Part shown: in pieces, positions 8,610 through 18,125 of the stretch | Layout of the letters: each line of letters opens with the position of its first letter | How positions within the stretch are numbered: the stretch's first letter is position 1 | Source of the DNA: Chryseobacterium turcicum | Lineage (GTDB): Bacteria > Bacteroidota > Bacteroidia > Flavobacteriales > Weeksellaceae | Assembly: GCF_021010565.1 (NCBI RefSeq) | Contig: NZ_JAJNAY010000001.1 | Span: 186,001-250,000, forward strand | DNA length: 64,000 nt | Direction: 5' to 3' | Notes under the pieces: generated by a model | What the model saw: the letters and a program-made list of their open reading frames with translations, nothing else | What the model was told of the DNA's origin: nothing | Database searches by the model: none | Program-made: the position numbers and the translations under genes

Positions 8610-9923
8610 CTATTTTTTCTGTTTATCCATAATTTCCTGGATCTTTTTTTCCTGCCAAGATGTCCCGATTCCAAATACCTGAAAAGCATGAGAAGCCACA
8701 CCCACACCCCATCCTAAAAGCGGCCACCAAAACCAATAATAATGATTTTGAGTATAAATGTTTACAAAAATAAGGAAAGGAATAACCGTGCAGTAGGAAA
8801 TAAGATTTCCATAAAAACCTTTAATTTCTTTTACTCTTTTCTTTGCTCTTTCGTAAGCTTTATCTTGGCTTTTTGTATCGAAGCTTGCCGGATTTCGTTT
8901 TTCAGATAATATCGGAAGTTTTACTTTAAAATAATCTTCAGATTTTTCTATAAAAACATTCTTTTTCGTCAATAAAGAATATCGCTGAACAATATTCGCC
9001 AAACCAATCCCTGCGCTTTCTTTAAGCTGCTCTCTTACCTGCAAATTGTTTTCTATGCACAAAGTATCATTTTCAGAAAAAACCTTAATTAATAAGGGTT
9101 TTGAAGATGTTGCGAAGTTGTGTTTAATACTATTTTCTAATAACAATTGAAGCGAAAGAGGAACTACAAACCTTCGCATGTCTTCTTTTTTAACATTAAA
9201 TTCGAAATTTACGCTGTCTTCAAAGCGTGTTTTCAGCAATTGACAGTAGATTTTTGCAAATTCAATCTCATCTTCTACGGTAACCAATTCTTTATCCTTT
9301 TGTTCTAAAACATATCGGTAAATCTTTGACATTGAAGCGGTAAACTTCTGAGCCTGGCTAGGATTTTCGTCTATTAACGAGCTTAAAACATTTAAAGAAT
9401 TAAACAAAAAATGCGGATCGAGCTGATTTTTAAGACTTTCAAATTGTGCATTGGCAGATTTTGCAATCAACTTCTGCTCTACCACTTCTTTTTTAGAAGA
9501 TTTTTTAAGCTCTTCCATAAAGCCTTTTGCATGAAGAAAAGCCGAAATCAATAAAGCAACATTGATCATAAACCAATTGATGAAATTGTATTTTCCGGAG
9601 AAAAACACTTCCGCTGTAGCCGCCTTTTGAATCACCACAACATTGATATAATTACAGAAATACACCAAAATAAAATTGGCAATAAGAATTGAAACAATGC
9701 TTAAAATTGCTCTTTTCGTTGTCGCTTCAGACCACGGAAATTTTTTGTTGAGTAAATCATTAATCAAGCCATTTCCGATTCCTATTACAAAAGAATACAT
9801 CGCCGAAATAAGCAAGGTTAGCGAAAAATTCTCGATATTTTTTTCTTCTGTAGAAAGGAAAAAGAAAATCAGAGAGGTTACCAGAGACACCCAAAATAAA
9901 ATGATAAAATCTTTACGTTTCAT
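8610..9923 (-). CDS. LytS-type sensor histidine kinase with C-terminal 2TM domain
   Basis: A 437-residue membrane kinase. About four hydrophobic helices occupy residues 1-140. They are followed by a linker and the His_kinase (LytS) motif QLDPHFLFNSLNVLSSLI, whose histidine is the phospho-acceptor. The ATPase domain shows the N box (LLLENSIKHNF) and the G box (GIGLANIVQRY). Residues ~355-437 form an extra 2TM domain (RAKKRVKEIKGFYGN...WWPLLGWGVGV...WQEKKIQEIMD) nearly identical in layout to the stand-alone protein at 5934-6230. The partner is the LytTR regulator at 4830-5573. The fusion makes a direct interaction between the kinase and the small 2TM proteins plausible. The signal sensed is unknown. 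Confidence 0.9.
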   Translation of the reverse strand: MKRKDFIILFWVSLVTSLIFFFLSTEEKNIENFSLTLLISAMYSFVIGIGNGLINDLLNKKFPWSEATTKRAILSIVSILIANFILVYFCNYINVVVIQKAATAEVFFSGKYNFINWFMINVALLISAFLHAKGFMEELKKSSKKEVVEQKLIAKSANAQFESLKNQLDPHFLFNSLNVLSSLIDENPSQAQKFTASMSKIYRYVLEQKDKELVTVEDEIEFAKIYCQLLKTRFEDSVNFEFNVKKEDMRRFVVPLSLQLLLENSIKHNFATSSKPLLIKVFSENDTLCIENNLQVREQLKESAGIGLANIVQRYSLLTKKNVFIEKSEDYFKVKLPILSEKRNPASFDTKSQDKAYERAKKRVKEIKGFYGNLISYCTVIPFLIFVNIYTQNHYYWFWWPLLGWGVGVASHAFQVFGIGTSWQEKKIQEIMDKQKK

Positions 9924-10029
9924 TGGTCAATTTATGTTTCAAAAGTAGTTTTTAGTTATCAATAATAGTATATGATTCAGTTTTTTAAGTTTAGAATCTC
10001 TTTCAACAATTTAAATATTGAGTTAATAT

Positions 10030-10088
10030 TCTCGCAGATTAAGCAGATTTTTCAACTTTTATCTGCTTGATCTGTAAAATCTGCGAGA
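10030..10088. repeat. Hairpin-forming dispersed repeat, copy 1
   Basis: Outer arms TCTCGCAGATT (10030-10040) and AATCTGCGAGA (10078-10088) pair perfectly over 11 bp. An inner stem AAGCAGAT / ATCTGCTT (10041-10048, 10061-10068) gives a two-tier hairpin. A second copy with compensatory changes lies at 17960-18030. It sits between the kinase gene and the TPR-like gene. Confidence 0.6.
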
Positions 10089-10123
10089 GCTATAATATCT
10101 CAGTGTATTTTAAAAATTAAAGA

Positions 10124-10771
10124 TTATTTTGTCGGCTGATTAATAAAATATTCAGCTTCTTCTTTCCCCCAATTTGGATCTAAGTTTGTTTTCGGTTTAA
10201 ACGAATTAAATTTTTCTAAAGCGACTTTAAACATTTCCATGCCTTTTGTTTTGCTTCCACCGTACTGTTCTGGTGTAAAATAAATATCTTCCGCTTTGAT
10301 AAGCGTTACTCTTGGATTATTTGGGTTCAACTTTTCAGCTTTCGTAAGTTCTTCCTGAGCTTTCATTCCAAAAGTCATGTATCTTTCCTGTGGATTGACC
10401 ATCATTTTCAAAGAATAAATCATTTTTTGAAGCAAATGGATCTCTGAATTTTCTTTGTCAACACTTTCTGCCGCATCAATATATTTTTGTGCTTGATCAG
10501 CAACAGCATCCAAATCCTGCATCTTTCCTTCTCTCATCAACACTCTTCCTTTTTGGATGTAAGAAAAAGCAGCATAATAATTTGGAAGCCATTTTGTGGT
10601 TTCTTTTTCAGCGATTCTCTGAAAATCGTTTGCTAAAATCTGGAAATCTTCCGGTGTTTTGCAAGCCTCAATTTTAGCGATTTTTTCTGTCATTATTTTT
10701 TCATAATTAGCCTGAGCAAAAGATAATAAACTCATACAAGCTAAAGCAAAACTTAAAATGTATTTTTTCAT
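10124..10771 (-). CDS. Secreted TPR-like protein, unknown function
   Basis: A 215-residue protein with a signal peptide (MKKYILSFALACMSLLSFAQA), then alpha-helical sequence with TPR-like spacing. Examples are PEDFQILANDFQRIAEKE, WLPNYYAAFSYIQKGRVLM, DAVADQAQKYIDAAE, SEIHLLQKMIYSLKMM and AQEELTKAEKLNPNNPRVTL. The N-P-N-N-P turn followed by ALEKFNSF is typical of tetratricopeptide helices. It is predicted to be periplasmic. It lies downstream of the TonB-dependent receptor gene on the same strand, but a 317-base spacer makes co-transcription uncertain. No specific family name can be given. Confidence 0.65.
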   Translation of the reverse strand: MKKYILSFALACMSLLSFAQANYEKIMTEKIAKIEACKTPEDFQILANDFQRIAEKETTKWLPNYYAAFSYIQKGRVLMREGKMQDLDAVADQAQKYIDAAESVDKENSEIHLLQKMIYSLKMMVNPQERYMTFGMKAQEELTKAEKLNPNNPRVTLIKAEDIYFTPEQYGGSKTKGMEMFKVALEKFNSFKPKTNLDPNWGKEEAEYFINQPTK

Positions 10772-11088
10772 AGTTTCTAAATGGTTTTAATGTTATTTTT
10801 TTATTTAAAATTAATTTATTCTGATATTCCGTTTGTAGTAAAATTTCTTTTTAACGCAAAGCCCGTGATTTTTTTTTAATGGTTTGAAAATATTTACCAT
10901 TCGCAAAGACGTTTGACTTCATAGAATCTTCGATTTCACTCAGCTAAGACTGAAAATATTTTTAAAGAGTTCAGAAAATGAAAATCTCAGATTTTCAATC
11001 TTATGTGTTCTTATCAACGTTATTATTTTAACTAAAACTAATGTGACTCATGTGTCTAAAACCTTTTGTTACTTTTGCGGTTAAAAAT
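10772..11088. other. Gene-free spacer
   Basis: 317 bases between two - strand genes. It contains TTAACGCAAAG and TTCGCAAAGACG words (a probable relic of a dispersed repeat, also partly seen at 4369) and a short perfect hairpin GAAAATC-TCA-GATTTTC at 10980-10996. No open frame or RNA gene was recognised. Confidence 0.45.
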
Positions 11089-13311
11089 TTAAAGGTTATT
11101 ATTAATTGCATCCTGAGTTTTATCGACTCCGAAACTGATAAACATTCCTACAAAAACAAACTTATTAACCGGCGGAACAACTGCAGAACTTCTAGATCCG
11201 TTTTGTGAGAAATTGTAGCCATAAACATTTTTAGTTCCTAAAATATTTGAAACACTTAAAACGAAAATAGTAAATGCTTTTGAATCTTTTTTACCTAAAT
11301 TCGGAAGATAATTAAAGCTTACATTCAGAGCGTTATAGTCTTTCAGTCTCCCTTCATTTCTTATAACATTCACATCATTTTGTGTTACAATGTCGTAAAA
11401 AGGTCGTCCTTTAGCATAAGTATAAGAAAGATTGACTCCGGTTTTCCATTCTGGGATAAATCTTTTGGCAACTACTGAAAGCGTGTGTTCTGCTGCAAAA
11501 TTGGGCTTTAAACTTACCGGATAATTCAGAAAGTCACGTTTAGAATCCAAGAAAGAATAACTGATCCAATAGTCTATATTTTCGAATGTTTTTTTGTCTC
11601 TCCAAAATACTTCAAGCCCTTTTGCAAAACCATTTCCATTGTTATTGAAAGCAGTTTGCACTTGCTGATTTTGGTTAGAGTCCGGAACAATATTCTGTGT
11701 TTTTATTAAATCGTCATATTTTTTATAAAAAGCTTCAAACCTCAAACTTCTTCCTTCCGTAGATCTTTGAACCTGAAAAATATAATGTTGCGATTTTTGA
11801 AAGCCTAAATTTGCAGATGAGTTAATGTATTTACTTTCAGGGTTTTGAAAGAACAATCCGTATGCGAAAGAAGTGGTCCAGTCTTTTGCCAAGCGATACG
11901 CCAAAGCAAAGCGCGGTGCAATATTGTTTTTATTCAGGTAAGAAGAATTTTCAGCTCTTACTCCGATTTTTGCCGATAAATTGTTGTTGAAACCTAAATC
12001 TGTTTCCACAAAACCTGAAGAAATCAAATCGCGGTAATTTTTATTGACTTCTCCGAAATTTAGCTTTTCATTCGCATAATTTAATTCAAAACCACCTCGC
12101 AAAGCACTTATTTTATTGATTTTTCGGTCTACAATTGCTTTAAAATTGATATAATCTCCGTCATTGAGTAATCGTGTTTTTTCTGACTCCGTTTGATTGG
12201 TTTCTGTAGAAAAATCTAAATCGGACTGATTATAAGAATAGGAAGCACTTGTATTAAAAAGATACCGCCCGAATTTCTGCTTAAAAGACAAATTATGATA
12301 GGTATTTTCGCCTTTTAATCTTACCAAAGCAAAATCGTATCCCGGTTCTAAACTTTCTGTTTTTACACTCATTTTATTGCTATCAAACATTCCGTAATAT
12401 TTGAAAAATCCGCCAGACTTTGTTTTGATTCTAAAATTAGCATCTGCGTTTAACCCTCGTGGTGCATCAATAAAATCGGTATTAAAATTAAAAACGTCCT
12501 GCATCAAACCTAAATTGGAATATCCTAAAGTCGCTCCATAAGAATGACTTTTATTTTCACCTAATTTTTGGAAACCTCCGTTTAAAAATATTGGCGACAC
12601 ACCAAAATCGTAAGAACTCTGATCGGGAAGGTCTACACTTTCAAGCATCAAAGCTCCGGAAAGCGCTTGTCCGTACAAAGCAGAATATCCACCACTCGAA
12701 AAAATGTTTCCTTTAAAAAGTGATGTATTAAAACGGTCTCTTCCTGCAATTCCGGGAATTGAACTGGAAAAATAATTGTTGATTAAACTTCCATCCATAA
12801 AGATTTTAGTTTCGGTTCCTGTTCCGCCACGAACGAATAAACCTTCCGTTTCGCCTACTTTCTGCACTCCTGGCAGATAATTTAGAGCGGAAGAAATTTG
12901 TCCATCGGCTCCTGCAGTGGTATAAATATCGATTGGCGTCAATAAGGCGGTCGCTCTTTTTCTGTCGCTTGCTTCGATAGAACCTGCGGAAACAACCACG
13001 GCATCTATTTCGTTAATTTGCTCTTTTAGTTCTGTATTTACAGAAATTTCTTTATCCTCAATTAAAATAGGTTTTTGAACTTCATTGTATTTTGGATGTA
13101 CGAAAGTCAGGATATGATTACCTTTTTCAGATGTTTCGAAAGAAAAATTACCTTCCTGATCTGTTGTAGCTCCGTCGTAGGTGTCTTTTAGAGTAACATT
13201 GATTTCACCTACTCCTTTATTTTTAAAAGTTACCTTTCCCGTAATTTTTGTCTGAGAAAAACTCAGAGCAAAAAAGAAAAAAGAGATTAGAAATAATAGT
13301 TTTGTTTTCAT
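11089..13311 (-). CDS. TonB-dependent outer membrane receptor
   Basis: A 740-residue outer membrane receptor from the ATG at 13311; the frame extends seven codons further upstream. After the signal peptide (MKTKLLFLISFFFFALSFSQ) comes a carboxypeptidase-like regulatory domain (ITGKVTFKNKGVGEINVTLKD...TTDQEGNFSFE). Next is a plug domain (ISSALNYLPGVQKVGETEGLFVRGG...FMDGSLINNYF) and then a ~550-residue barrel rich in aromatic strands ending near VFVGMFISFG. Such receptors import siderophores, vitamins or glycans using TonB energy. No SusD-like partner is adjacent, so a polysaccharide utilisation locus is not indicated. The ligand cannot be told from the sequence. Confidence 0.9.
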   Translation of the reverse strand: MKTKLLFLISFFFFALSFSQTKITGKVTFKNKGVGEINVTLKDTYDGATTDQEGNFSFETSEKGNHILTFVHPKYNEVQKPILIEDKEISVNTELKEQINEIDAVVVSAGSIEASDRKRATALLTPIDIYTTAGADGQISSALNYLPGVQKVGETEGLFVRGGTGTETKIFMDGSLINNYFSSSIPGIAGRDRFNTSLFKGNIFSSGGYSALYGQALSGALMLESVDLPDQSSYDFGVSPIFLNGGFQKLGENKSHSYGATLGYSNLGLMQDVFNFNTDFIDAPRGLNADANFRIKTKSGGFFKYYGMFDSNKMSVKTESLEPGYDFALVRLKGENTYHNLSFKQKFGRYLFNTSASYSYNQSDLDFSTETNQTESEKTRLLNDGDYINFKAIVDRKINKISALRGGFELNYANEKLNFGEVNKNYRDLISSGFVETDLGFNNNLSAKIGVRAENSSYLNKNNIAPRFALAYRLAKDWTTSFAYGLFFQNPESKYINSSANLGFQKSQHYIFQVQRSTEGRSLRFEAFYKKYDDLIKTQNIVPDSNQNQQVQTAFNNNGNGFAKGLEVFWRDKKTFENIDYWISYSFLDSKRDFLNYPVSLKPNFAAEHTLSVVAKRFIPEWKTGVNLSYTYAKGRPFYDIVTQNDVNVIRNEGRLKDYNALNVSFNYLPNLGKKDSKAFTIFVLSVSNILGTKNVYGYNFSQNGSRSSAVVPPVNKFVFVGMFISFGVDKTQDAINNNL

Positions 13312-13576
13312 GGCAGTTTTAATTCGAATCAAAAGTAGGATGAATTTTAATAGCTTTAAATTTTTTGTTACTGAGCTGTAGAATTTAGAAACTGAATCGC
13401 TTTTTTGATTTTATTCAAGAAAAATAGACTCTAAAAATATCAAAGTTTTGATTGCTCCATTTTTTCTAAATCAAGTTCGGTATCAAGATTGTAATCTATC
13501 TATTTAATCATTTCAAATCATAAACTATTCTGAAATAGTTAATTAAATTTATTAACCAACCTTTAAATATTAATTT

Positions 13577-14080
13577 ATGAAACTACAAACATTAACATTA
13601 CTAGCAAGTTGCGTTTTATTGGCAGCTTCTTGCAGTTCTAGTAAAACCTACAATGTTCTGGCAAAAAGTGAAACAAAAACAGGCGGAACTGCAAAATTTA
13701 CCCAAGATGGAAATGAAGTGATTATGAATTTAGAAGTAACCCATCTCACACCGGGAATTCACGCAGTACACATTCATGAAAAAGGTGATTGCTCTGCTCC
13801 TGATGCAACTTCTGCAGGTGGGCACTGGAATCCTTCACAAAAAGATCATGGGAAATGGGGAAACTCTAGCTTTCATATGGGTGATATCGGAAACCTTGTT
13901 GCCAACAGCGAAGGAATAGCAAAATTGACTTTTAAAACCGATAAATGGTGCCTCGATTGTGTAGACGAGCAAAAAAACATCATCGGAAAAGGGATTATTA
14001 TTCATGCCGATGAAGATGATTTTAAAACTCAACCTACGGGAAATGCAGGCGGAAGAGTGGGATGTGTAGAAATAAAATAA
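13577..14080 (+). CDS. sodC: Cu/Zn superoxide dismutase-like lipoprotein
   Basis: A 167-residue protein with a lipoprotein signal (LLASCVLLAASCSSS; lipid on the cysteine). It shows the Cu/Zn-SOD fold motifs: GIHAVHIHEKGDC with the paired copper histidines, a zinc-loop histidine in AGGHWNP, HGKWGNSSFHMGDIGN, IIIHADEDDF with the fourth copper histidine, and GNAGGRVGCVEI with the active-site arginine and the disulphide cysteine. It converts superoxide to peroxide and oxygen in the periplasm or at the inner face of the outer membrane. The segment KWCLDCVDEQ adds two cysteines not expected in typical SodC. It stands alone, convergent with the CTP protease gene. Confidence 0.9.
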   Translation: MKLQTLTLLASCVLLAASCSSSKTYNVLAKSETKTGGTAKFTQDGNEVIMNLEVTHLTPGIHAVHIHEKGDCSAPDATSAGGHWNPSQKDHGKWGNSSFHMGDIGNLVANSEGIAKLTFKTDKWCLDCVDEQKNIIGKGIIIHADEDDFKTQPTGNAGGRVGCVEIK

Positions 14081-14100
14081 TCTTCTCTGCACTTTGAACA

Positions 14101-14138
14101 AAAAAGCGGCGCTAATCGATGATTAGCGCCGCTTTTTT
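14101..14138. terminator. Bidirectional terminator
   Basis: A long perfect stem (AAAAGCGGCGCTAATC / GATTAGCGCCGCTTTT, loop GAT) followed by T-rich sequence on both strands, between the convergent sodC and CTP protease genes. Confidence 0.85.
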
Positions 14139-14151
14139 TAAGTAATTGATC

Positions 14152-16281
14152 TTAGCCTTTAGCTTTCATATCTGCAACGATATTCATCGCTTCCTGCAGG
14201 TAAGAATCCTTTCTAAGATTTTTGATCCACATTTCAGATTTCTTTTTGAAAACTTCATCCTTTTTCTCTCTTTCGATTTCCGCAGGATACATTTCAAATT
14301 TTAATCCGTTATCAAATTTCGTTAGTTTTTTGAACTTTTCAATTTGAGACTTTCTATGTTTCATCAAGTCATTAAACTTATTGATATTTAATGTAATCGT
14401 TTCTTCTTTGTCTAATTGTTCTCTCCATTGAGCAGACTCTAATAGCAACTGATAGTTTGTATTTTTTGCCATTCTATCATTGCTTGCATTTTCTAAAGCT
14501 TTCACATCAAAGTAGCTCAACTTCTGGAAAGTAGCACTCGGAATTTTGTCCCATGCTAAAGCAAAATCATCATATCTTTCCCCAATTTCTGCATAAGTAA
14601 AGAAGTCTTTCATCTTAATATCAGAAACAATTCCTTTTCTTTGGTTAGACTCACCTGTTATTCTGTAGAATTTCTGAATCGTCAGTTTTAAAGATCCAAA
14701 ATCATCTTCTGAGTTTAAAAATCTGTTTAGATCTACAAAAGTTTGTACCGTTCCTTTACCATAAGATTGAGGCGAACCTACAATAATTGCTCTTCCGTAA
14801 TCCTGCATTGCACCTGCCAAAATCTCTGAAGCCGAAGCTGAAATTTCGTTTTGCATAATTACTAAAGGACCCGTCCAAATTGGAGTTTCCTGCTTATTTT
14901 TTAACGTCTGAATTTTTCCGTTTCCATCTTTTACCTGAACATAAGGACCTGCATTCATAAATAATCCCATGATGTCACCAACTTCAGTTAACGAACCACC
15001 ACCGTTATTTCTAAGATCTAAGACAATTCCTTCAATATTCTGAGCCTTTAGCTTAATGATTTCATTTTTGATGTCATCAGAAGCATTTCTTCCTTTTTCA
15101 TCTTCAAAATCTGCATTAAAGCTTGGAAGGTTGATAAATCCGTATTTTTTTCCGCCTGGTGAATTGACAATAATACTTTTTGCAAAAGTATCTTCTATCG
15201 CCACTTCTTCACGAATCATTGTAACTTCTACAATGGTTTTATCTTTTTTCTGAACCGTCAAAGTAACCGGAGTTCCTTTTTCACCTCTGATTAATCGTAC
15301 TGCCTCATCAGAAAGCATTCCTACAACGTTTACGTGGTCTTCTTTAGGATTAGATTTTACTTTTAAAATTTTATCACCATCAGACAATTTTTTAGATTTC
15401 CAAGCTGGCGCACCAATCGTCAATGCTCCTAAATAAAGATTTCCTTTTTTCTCCTGAATAATAGCCCCAATTCCGATTACTTTTCCTTTAAACTGAGTAT
15501 CAAAATCTTCTTTGTCTTTCGGAGAATAATAGTTGGTATGTGGATCAAAAACTTCTGTATAAGCGTTCATATACACCGAAAACCAATCCATTTTCTTTCT
15601 CTTTTTGAATCTGGTAAATGTTTCTTTCACCAAATCTTTTACTTCATCTGTCGCTTTTGTCAACTTTTGTTGAGGCGTAAGAATCTCAAGCTTAATGGTA
15701 TCTTTCAGCTTAAATTTCTGTACAGAATCTTTCTTTTCTTTCTGAGCTTCTTCTTTGCTGTTCATCGATTCAATTTCCTGAAGGATATTGTATTTGATGA
15801 ATTTTTTCCACTCGTTGTATTGCTCTTTTTGATCAGCAGGAACTTTCTTCAATTTAGACTCTAAAGTAAGCGTTTCGTCTTCATTTAGATTAATTGGCTT
15901 GCTGAAAATCTCCTGTGTTAATTTATCAATTTCATCTACTCTTTGATACAACCTGTCAATCGTCAGTTTATAAAACTGCAAATCTCCCTGATTGATATAA
16001 TCATCAAGTTTGGTTTCATGTTTACCAAATTCTGTCATATCAGACTGAAGAAAATATCTTTTTCCAGGATCAATCATTTCAAAATAATGCTTGTAAACAT
16101 CTTTTGAATAGGCATCATTAATAGGTTTTGGGCTGTAATGTAAATATGAAAGTGTGTTTTTAACGCTCACCATTATCGTCTGCATTTTCTCATCGTCATT
16201 CTTTGGCGAGTTGAAACAAAACATAAGACTTGTTAATGGAATAAAGAGTAGAAATTTATTTAGTTTAAAATTTTTCCACAT
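14152..16281 (-). CDS. prc: C-terminal processing (tail-specific) protease, S41 family
   Basis: A 709-residue exported protease. After an N-terminal hydrophobic segment comes a ~200-residue helical domain, a PDZ domain around GKVIGIGAIIQEKKGNLYLG through GDKILKVKSNP, and the S41 catalytic domain. The latter shows GIVLDLRNNGGGSLTEV, the nucleophile serine in NEISASASEILAGAMQDY and the lysine of the Ser/Lys dyad in SYGKGTVQ. A C-terminal helical domain typical of the long Prc form follows. It degrades or trims periplasmic proteins from their C-termini. Length and domain order fit E. coli Prc (~680). It is monocistronic, convergent with sodC and divergent from surE. Confidence 0.92.
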   Translation of the reverse strand: MWKNFKLNKFLLFIPLTSLMFCFNSPKNDDEKMQTIMVSVKNTLSYLHYSPKPINDAYSKDVYKHYFEMIDPGKRYFLQSDMTEFGKHETKLDDYINQGDLQFYKLTIDRLYQRVDEIDKLTQEIFSKPINLNEDETLTLESKLKKVPADQKEQYNEWKKFIKYNILQEIESMNSKEEAQKEKKDSVQKFKLKDTIKLEILTPQQKLTKATDEVKDLVKETFTRFKKRKKMDWFSVYMNAYTEVFDPHTNYYSPKDKEDFDTQFKGKVIGIGAIIQEKKGNLYLGALTIGAPAWKSKKLSDGDKILKVKSNPKEDHVNVVGMLSDEAVRLIRGEKGTPVTLTVQKKDKTIVEVTMIREEVAIEDTFAKSIIVNSPGGKKYGFINLPSFNADFEDEKGRNASDDIKNEIIKLKAQNIEGIVLDLRNNGGGSLTEVGDIMGLFMNAGPYVQVKDGNGKIQTLKNKQETPIWTGPLVIMQNEISASASEILAGAMQDYGRAIIVGSPQSYGKGTVQTFVDLNRFLNSEDDFGSLKLTIQKFYRITGESNQRKGIVSDIKMKDFFTYAEIGERYDDFALAWDKIPSATFQKLSYFDVKALENASNDRMAKNTNYQLLLESAQWREQLDKEETITLNINKFNDLMKHRKSQIEKFKKLTKFDNGLKFEMYPAEIEREKKDEVFKKKSEMWIKNLRKDSYLQEAMNIVADMKAKG

Positions 16282-16425
16282 AAATCTGTAATATATTTTT
16301 ATTTAAATTCTTTAAAATCATTTAATAAGTAGCATTTATTGAATGACTGTTACAAACTATCAAATTTAATACCTTATTTACAATTATCAATTAGTTTTAA
16401 GTAATTTTGTTAAAATTAAATTTTT

Positions 16426-17196
16426 ATGGAAAAACCACTTATTCTGGTAACAAATGACGATGGTATTACAGCTCCGGGTATCAGAAATCTTGTAGAATTT
16501 ATGAATGAAATAGGAGACGTAATCGTGGTTGCTCCCAACTCGCCACAAAGCGGAAAAGGTCATGCAATTACCATAAACTCTACCTTAAGCTATGAAGAAG
16601 TACAGCTTGAAGGTCCACAAACCGATTATTCGTGCAGCGGAACTCCGGTAGACTGTGTGAAAATGGCTTTAGATAAAATACTTCCAAGAAGACCGGATAT
16701 TGTAGTTTCTGGGATTAATCATGGTGCCAATTCATCTATCAATGTAATTTATTCGGGAACGATGTCTGCAGCGGTAGAAGGTGGTGTAGAAGGGCTTCCT
16801 TCAATCGGATTTTCACTTCTAGATTTCAGCTGGGAAGCAGATTTTACACAAGCTAAAGAATATATTCAGGAAATTGTAAGAAAAACTTTGGAAAACCCTA
16901 TGCCTAAAGGTGTTGTTTTGAATGTAAATATTCCGAAACTTCCAAAAGAAGAAATTAAAGGAGTAAAAATCTGCAAGCAAGCCAATGCAAAATGGGAAGA
17001 AAGCTTTGACGAAAGAATCAGTCCTCATGGCAAAAAATACTATTGGTTAACAGGTCATTTCAACAATATGGATAAATCAGAAGATGCTGATGAAACCGCT
17101 TTGGCAAATGGATATATCTCAATTGTTCCGGTAAAGTTTGATATGACCGCTTACGAATACATGAATACTCTTCGTGAAGTAATGGATTTTAAGTAA
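16426..17196 (+). CDS. surE: 5'/3'-nucleotidase SurE
   Basis: A 256-residue nucleotidase that dephosphorylates nucleoside monophosphates (and polyphosphate in some species) and is linked to stationary-phase survival. The metal-binding aspartate pair is in LVTNDDGITAPGI; the serine/asparagine ligands are in APNSPQSGKGHAIT and VSGINHGANSS; GTMSAAVEG follows. The length matches the family (~250). A -7-like TAATTTTG lies at 16402-16409. It is followed after 81 bases by a GNAT acetyltransferase on the same strand. Confidence 0.95.
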   Translation: MEKPLILVTNDDGITAPGIRNLVEFMNEIGDVIVVAPNSPQSGKGHAITINSTLSYEEVQLEGPQTDYSCSGTPVDCVKMALDKILPRRPDIVVSGINHGANSSINVIYSGTMSAAVEGGVEGLPSIGFSLLDFSWEADFTQAKEYIQEIVRKTLENPMPKGVVLNVNIPKLPKEEIKGVKICKQANAKWEESFDERISPHGKKYYWLTGHFNNMDKSEDADETALANGYISIVPVKFDMTAYEYMNTLREVMDFK

Positions 17197-17277
17197 TGTC
17201 AACTTGACTATAATGCTTTTTTAAAATAAAAACTTTGCATTAAAAACTTAATGATTACTATCAAATCCATTTGAACA

Positions 17278-17943
17278 ATGTACAAAAAACTAGATAATCC
17301 TGTCTATCATTCACTTAATGAATATCATGAAAAGTTTTGCTTAAACTTTGGAGATTCTAAATTTTACAACCCGGAAGTTGCTGCTTTTGGAGGTTCATTA
17401 AACATTGCAAAAGAAAATGACATCACAGAATATTCAAAAATCTGTGATGACTTTCTTATTTTCGGACTTAAACCTGAATTGGGCAATTTTAAAACCGAAA
17501 TATCTCAGCTTATTTGTGACCAATACGTTTTAGAAAATAAAATTGAGCTTGATTATACCGAAGAAATTATCGAGCTTCAGAGCGAAAATCACGAGGAATT
17601 ATTAGCTTTTGTTAAGACATTTTATCCGTATTATTTCAAAAACAGAATTCCGGAATTAGGACGATATTTCGGAATTTTTAAAGATGATAAGCTCGTTGCT
17701 GTCACAGGCCAAAGAATGCAGATGAACGATATGACAGAAATAAGTGCCGTAATCACGGATACAGATTACTTGGGAAAAGGCTTTGCAAAACAGTTGGTCG
17801 CTTTTGTTTCAAATACCATATTTGAAGATAATAAAACTCCTTTCCTGCACGTTGCTGAAAACAATCTCGGAGCAAAGAAACTTTATGAAAAGCTTGGCTT
17901 TGATTGGAGAGGCAAAATAAATTTATGGGGCGTGAAAGTTTAA
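17278..17943 (+). CDS. GNAT family N-acetyltransferase (FR47-like)
   Basis: A 221-residue protein with an N-terminal, poorly conserved half and a C-terminal GNAT fold. YFGIFKDDKLVAVTGQRM and MTEISAVITDTDYLGKGFAKQLVAFV give strand 4 and the acetyl-CoA pyrophosphate loop (variant GKGFAK). HVAENNLGAKKLYEKLGF is motif B. It resembles the FR47-like group, in which the acceptor is often an amino acid or amine, but the substrate cannot be told. It lies downstream of surE on the same strand. Confidence 0.85.
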   Translation: MYKKLDNPVYHSLNEYHEKFCLNFGDSKFYNPEVAAFGGSLNIAKENDITEYSKICDDFLIFGLKPELGNFKTEISQLICDQYVLENKIELDYTEEIIELQSENHEELLAFVKTFYPYYFKNRIPELGRYFGIFKDDKLVAVTGQRMQMNDMTEISAVITDTDYLGKGFAKQLVAFVSNTIFEDNKTPFLHVAENNLGAKKLYEKLGFDWRGKINLWGVKV

Positions 17944-17959
17944 AACCTTATATTGTTTT

Positions 17960-18030
17960 TCCCACAGATTACGCAGATTTTCACAGATAATTGCGCATAA
18001 AATATGTGTTGACCTATTAAATCTGTGGGA
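17960..18030. repeat. Hairpin-forming dispersed repeat, copy 2
   Basis: Arms TCCCACAGATT (17960-17970) and AATCTGTGGGA (18020-18030) pair over 11 bp. Compared with copy 1 at 10030, TCTCG is replaced by TCCCA on the left and CGAGA by TGGGA on the right, so pairing is kept. The internal ACGCAGATTTTCA resembles AAGCAGATTTTTCA of copy 1. Confidence 0.6.
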
Positions 18031-18125
18031 GAGATATTTTTCTCACAAATAAATTATAAAATCATTTCTTTTAAGCTTTTCTATCAATCTTTTCACTAAA
18101 TTTATTTCAATTAATTTTCCAAATT

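Noticed and set aside
15538..15864. 108-residue + strand frame antisense to the CTP protease gene
   Set aside because: A shadow of low-complexity lysine/glutamate-rich coding on the other strand; the translation is Phe/Leu/Lys-rich without features.
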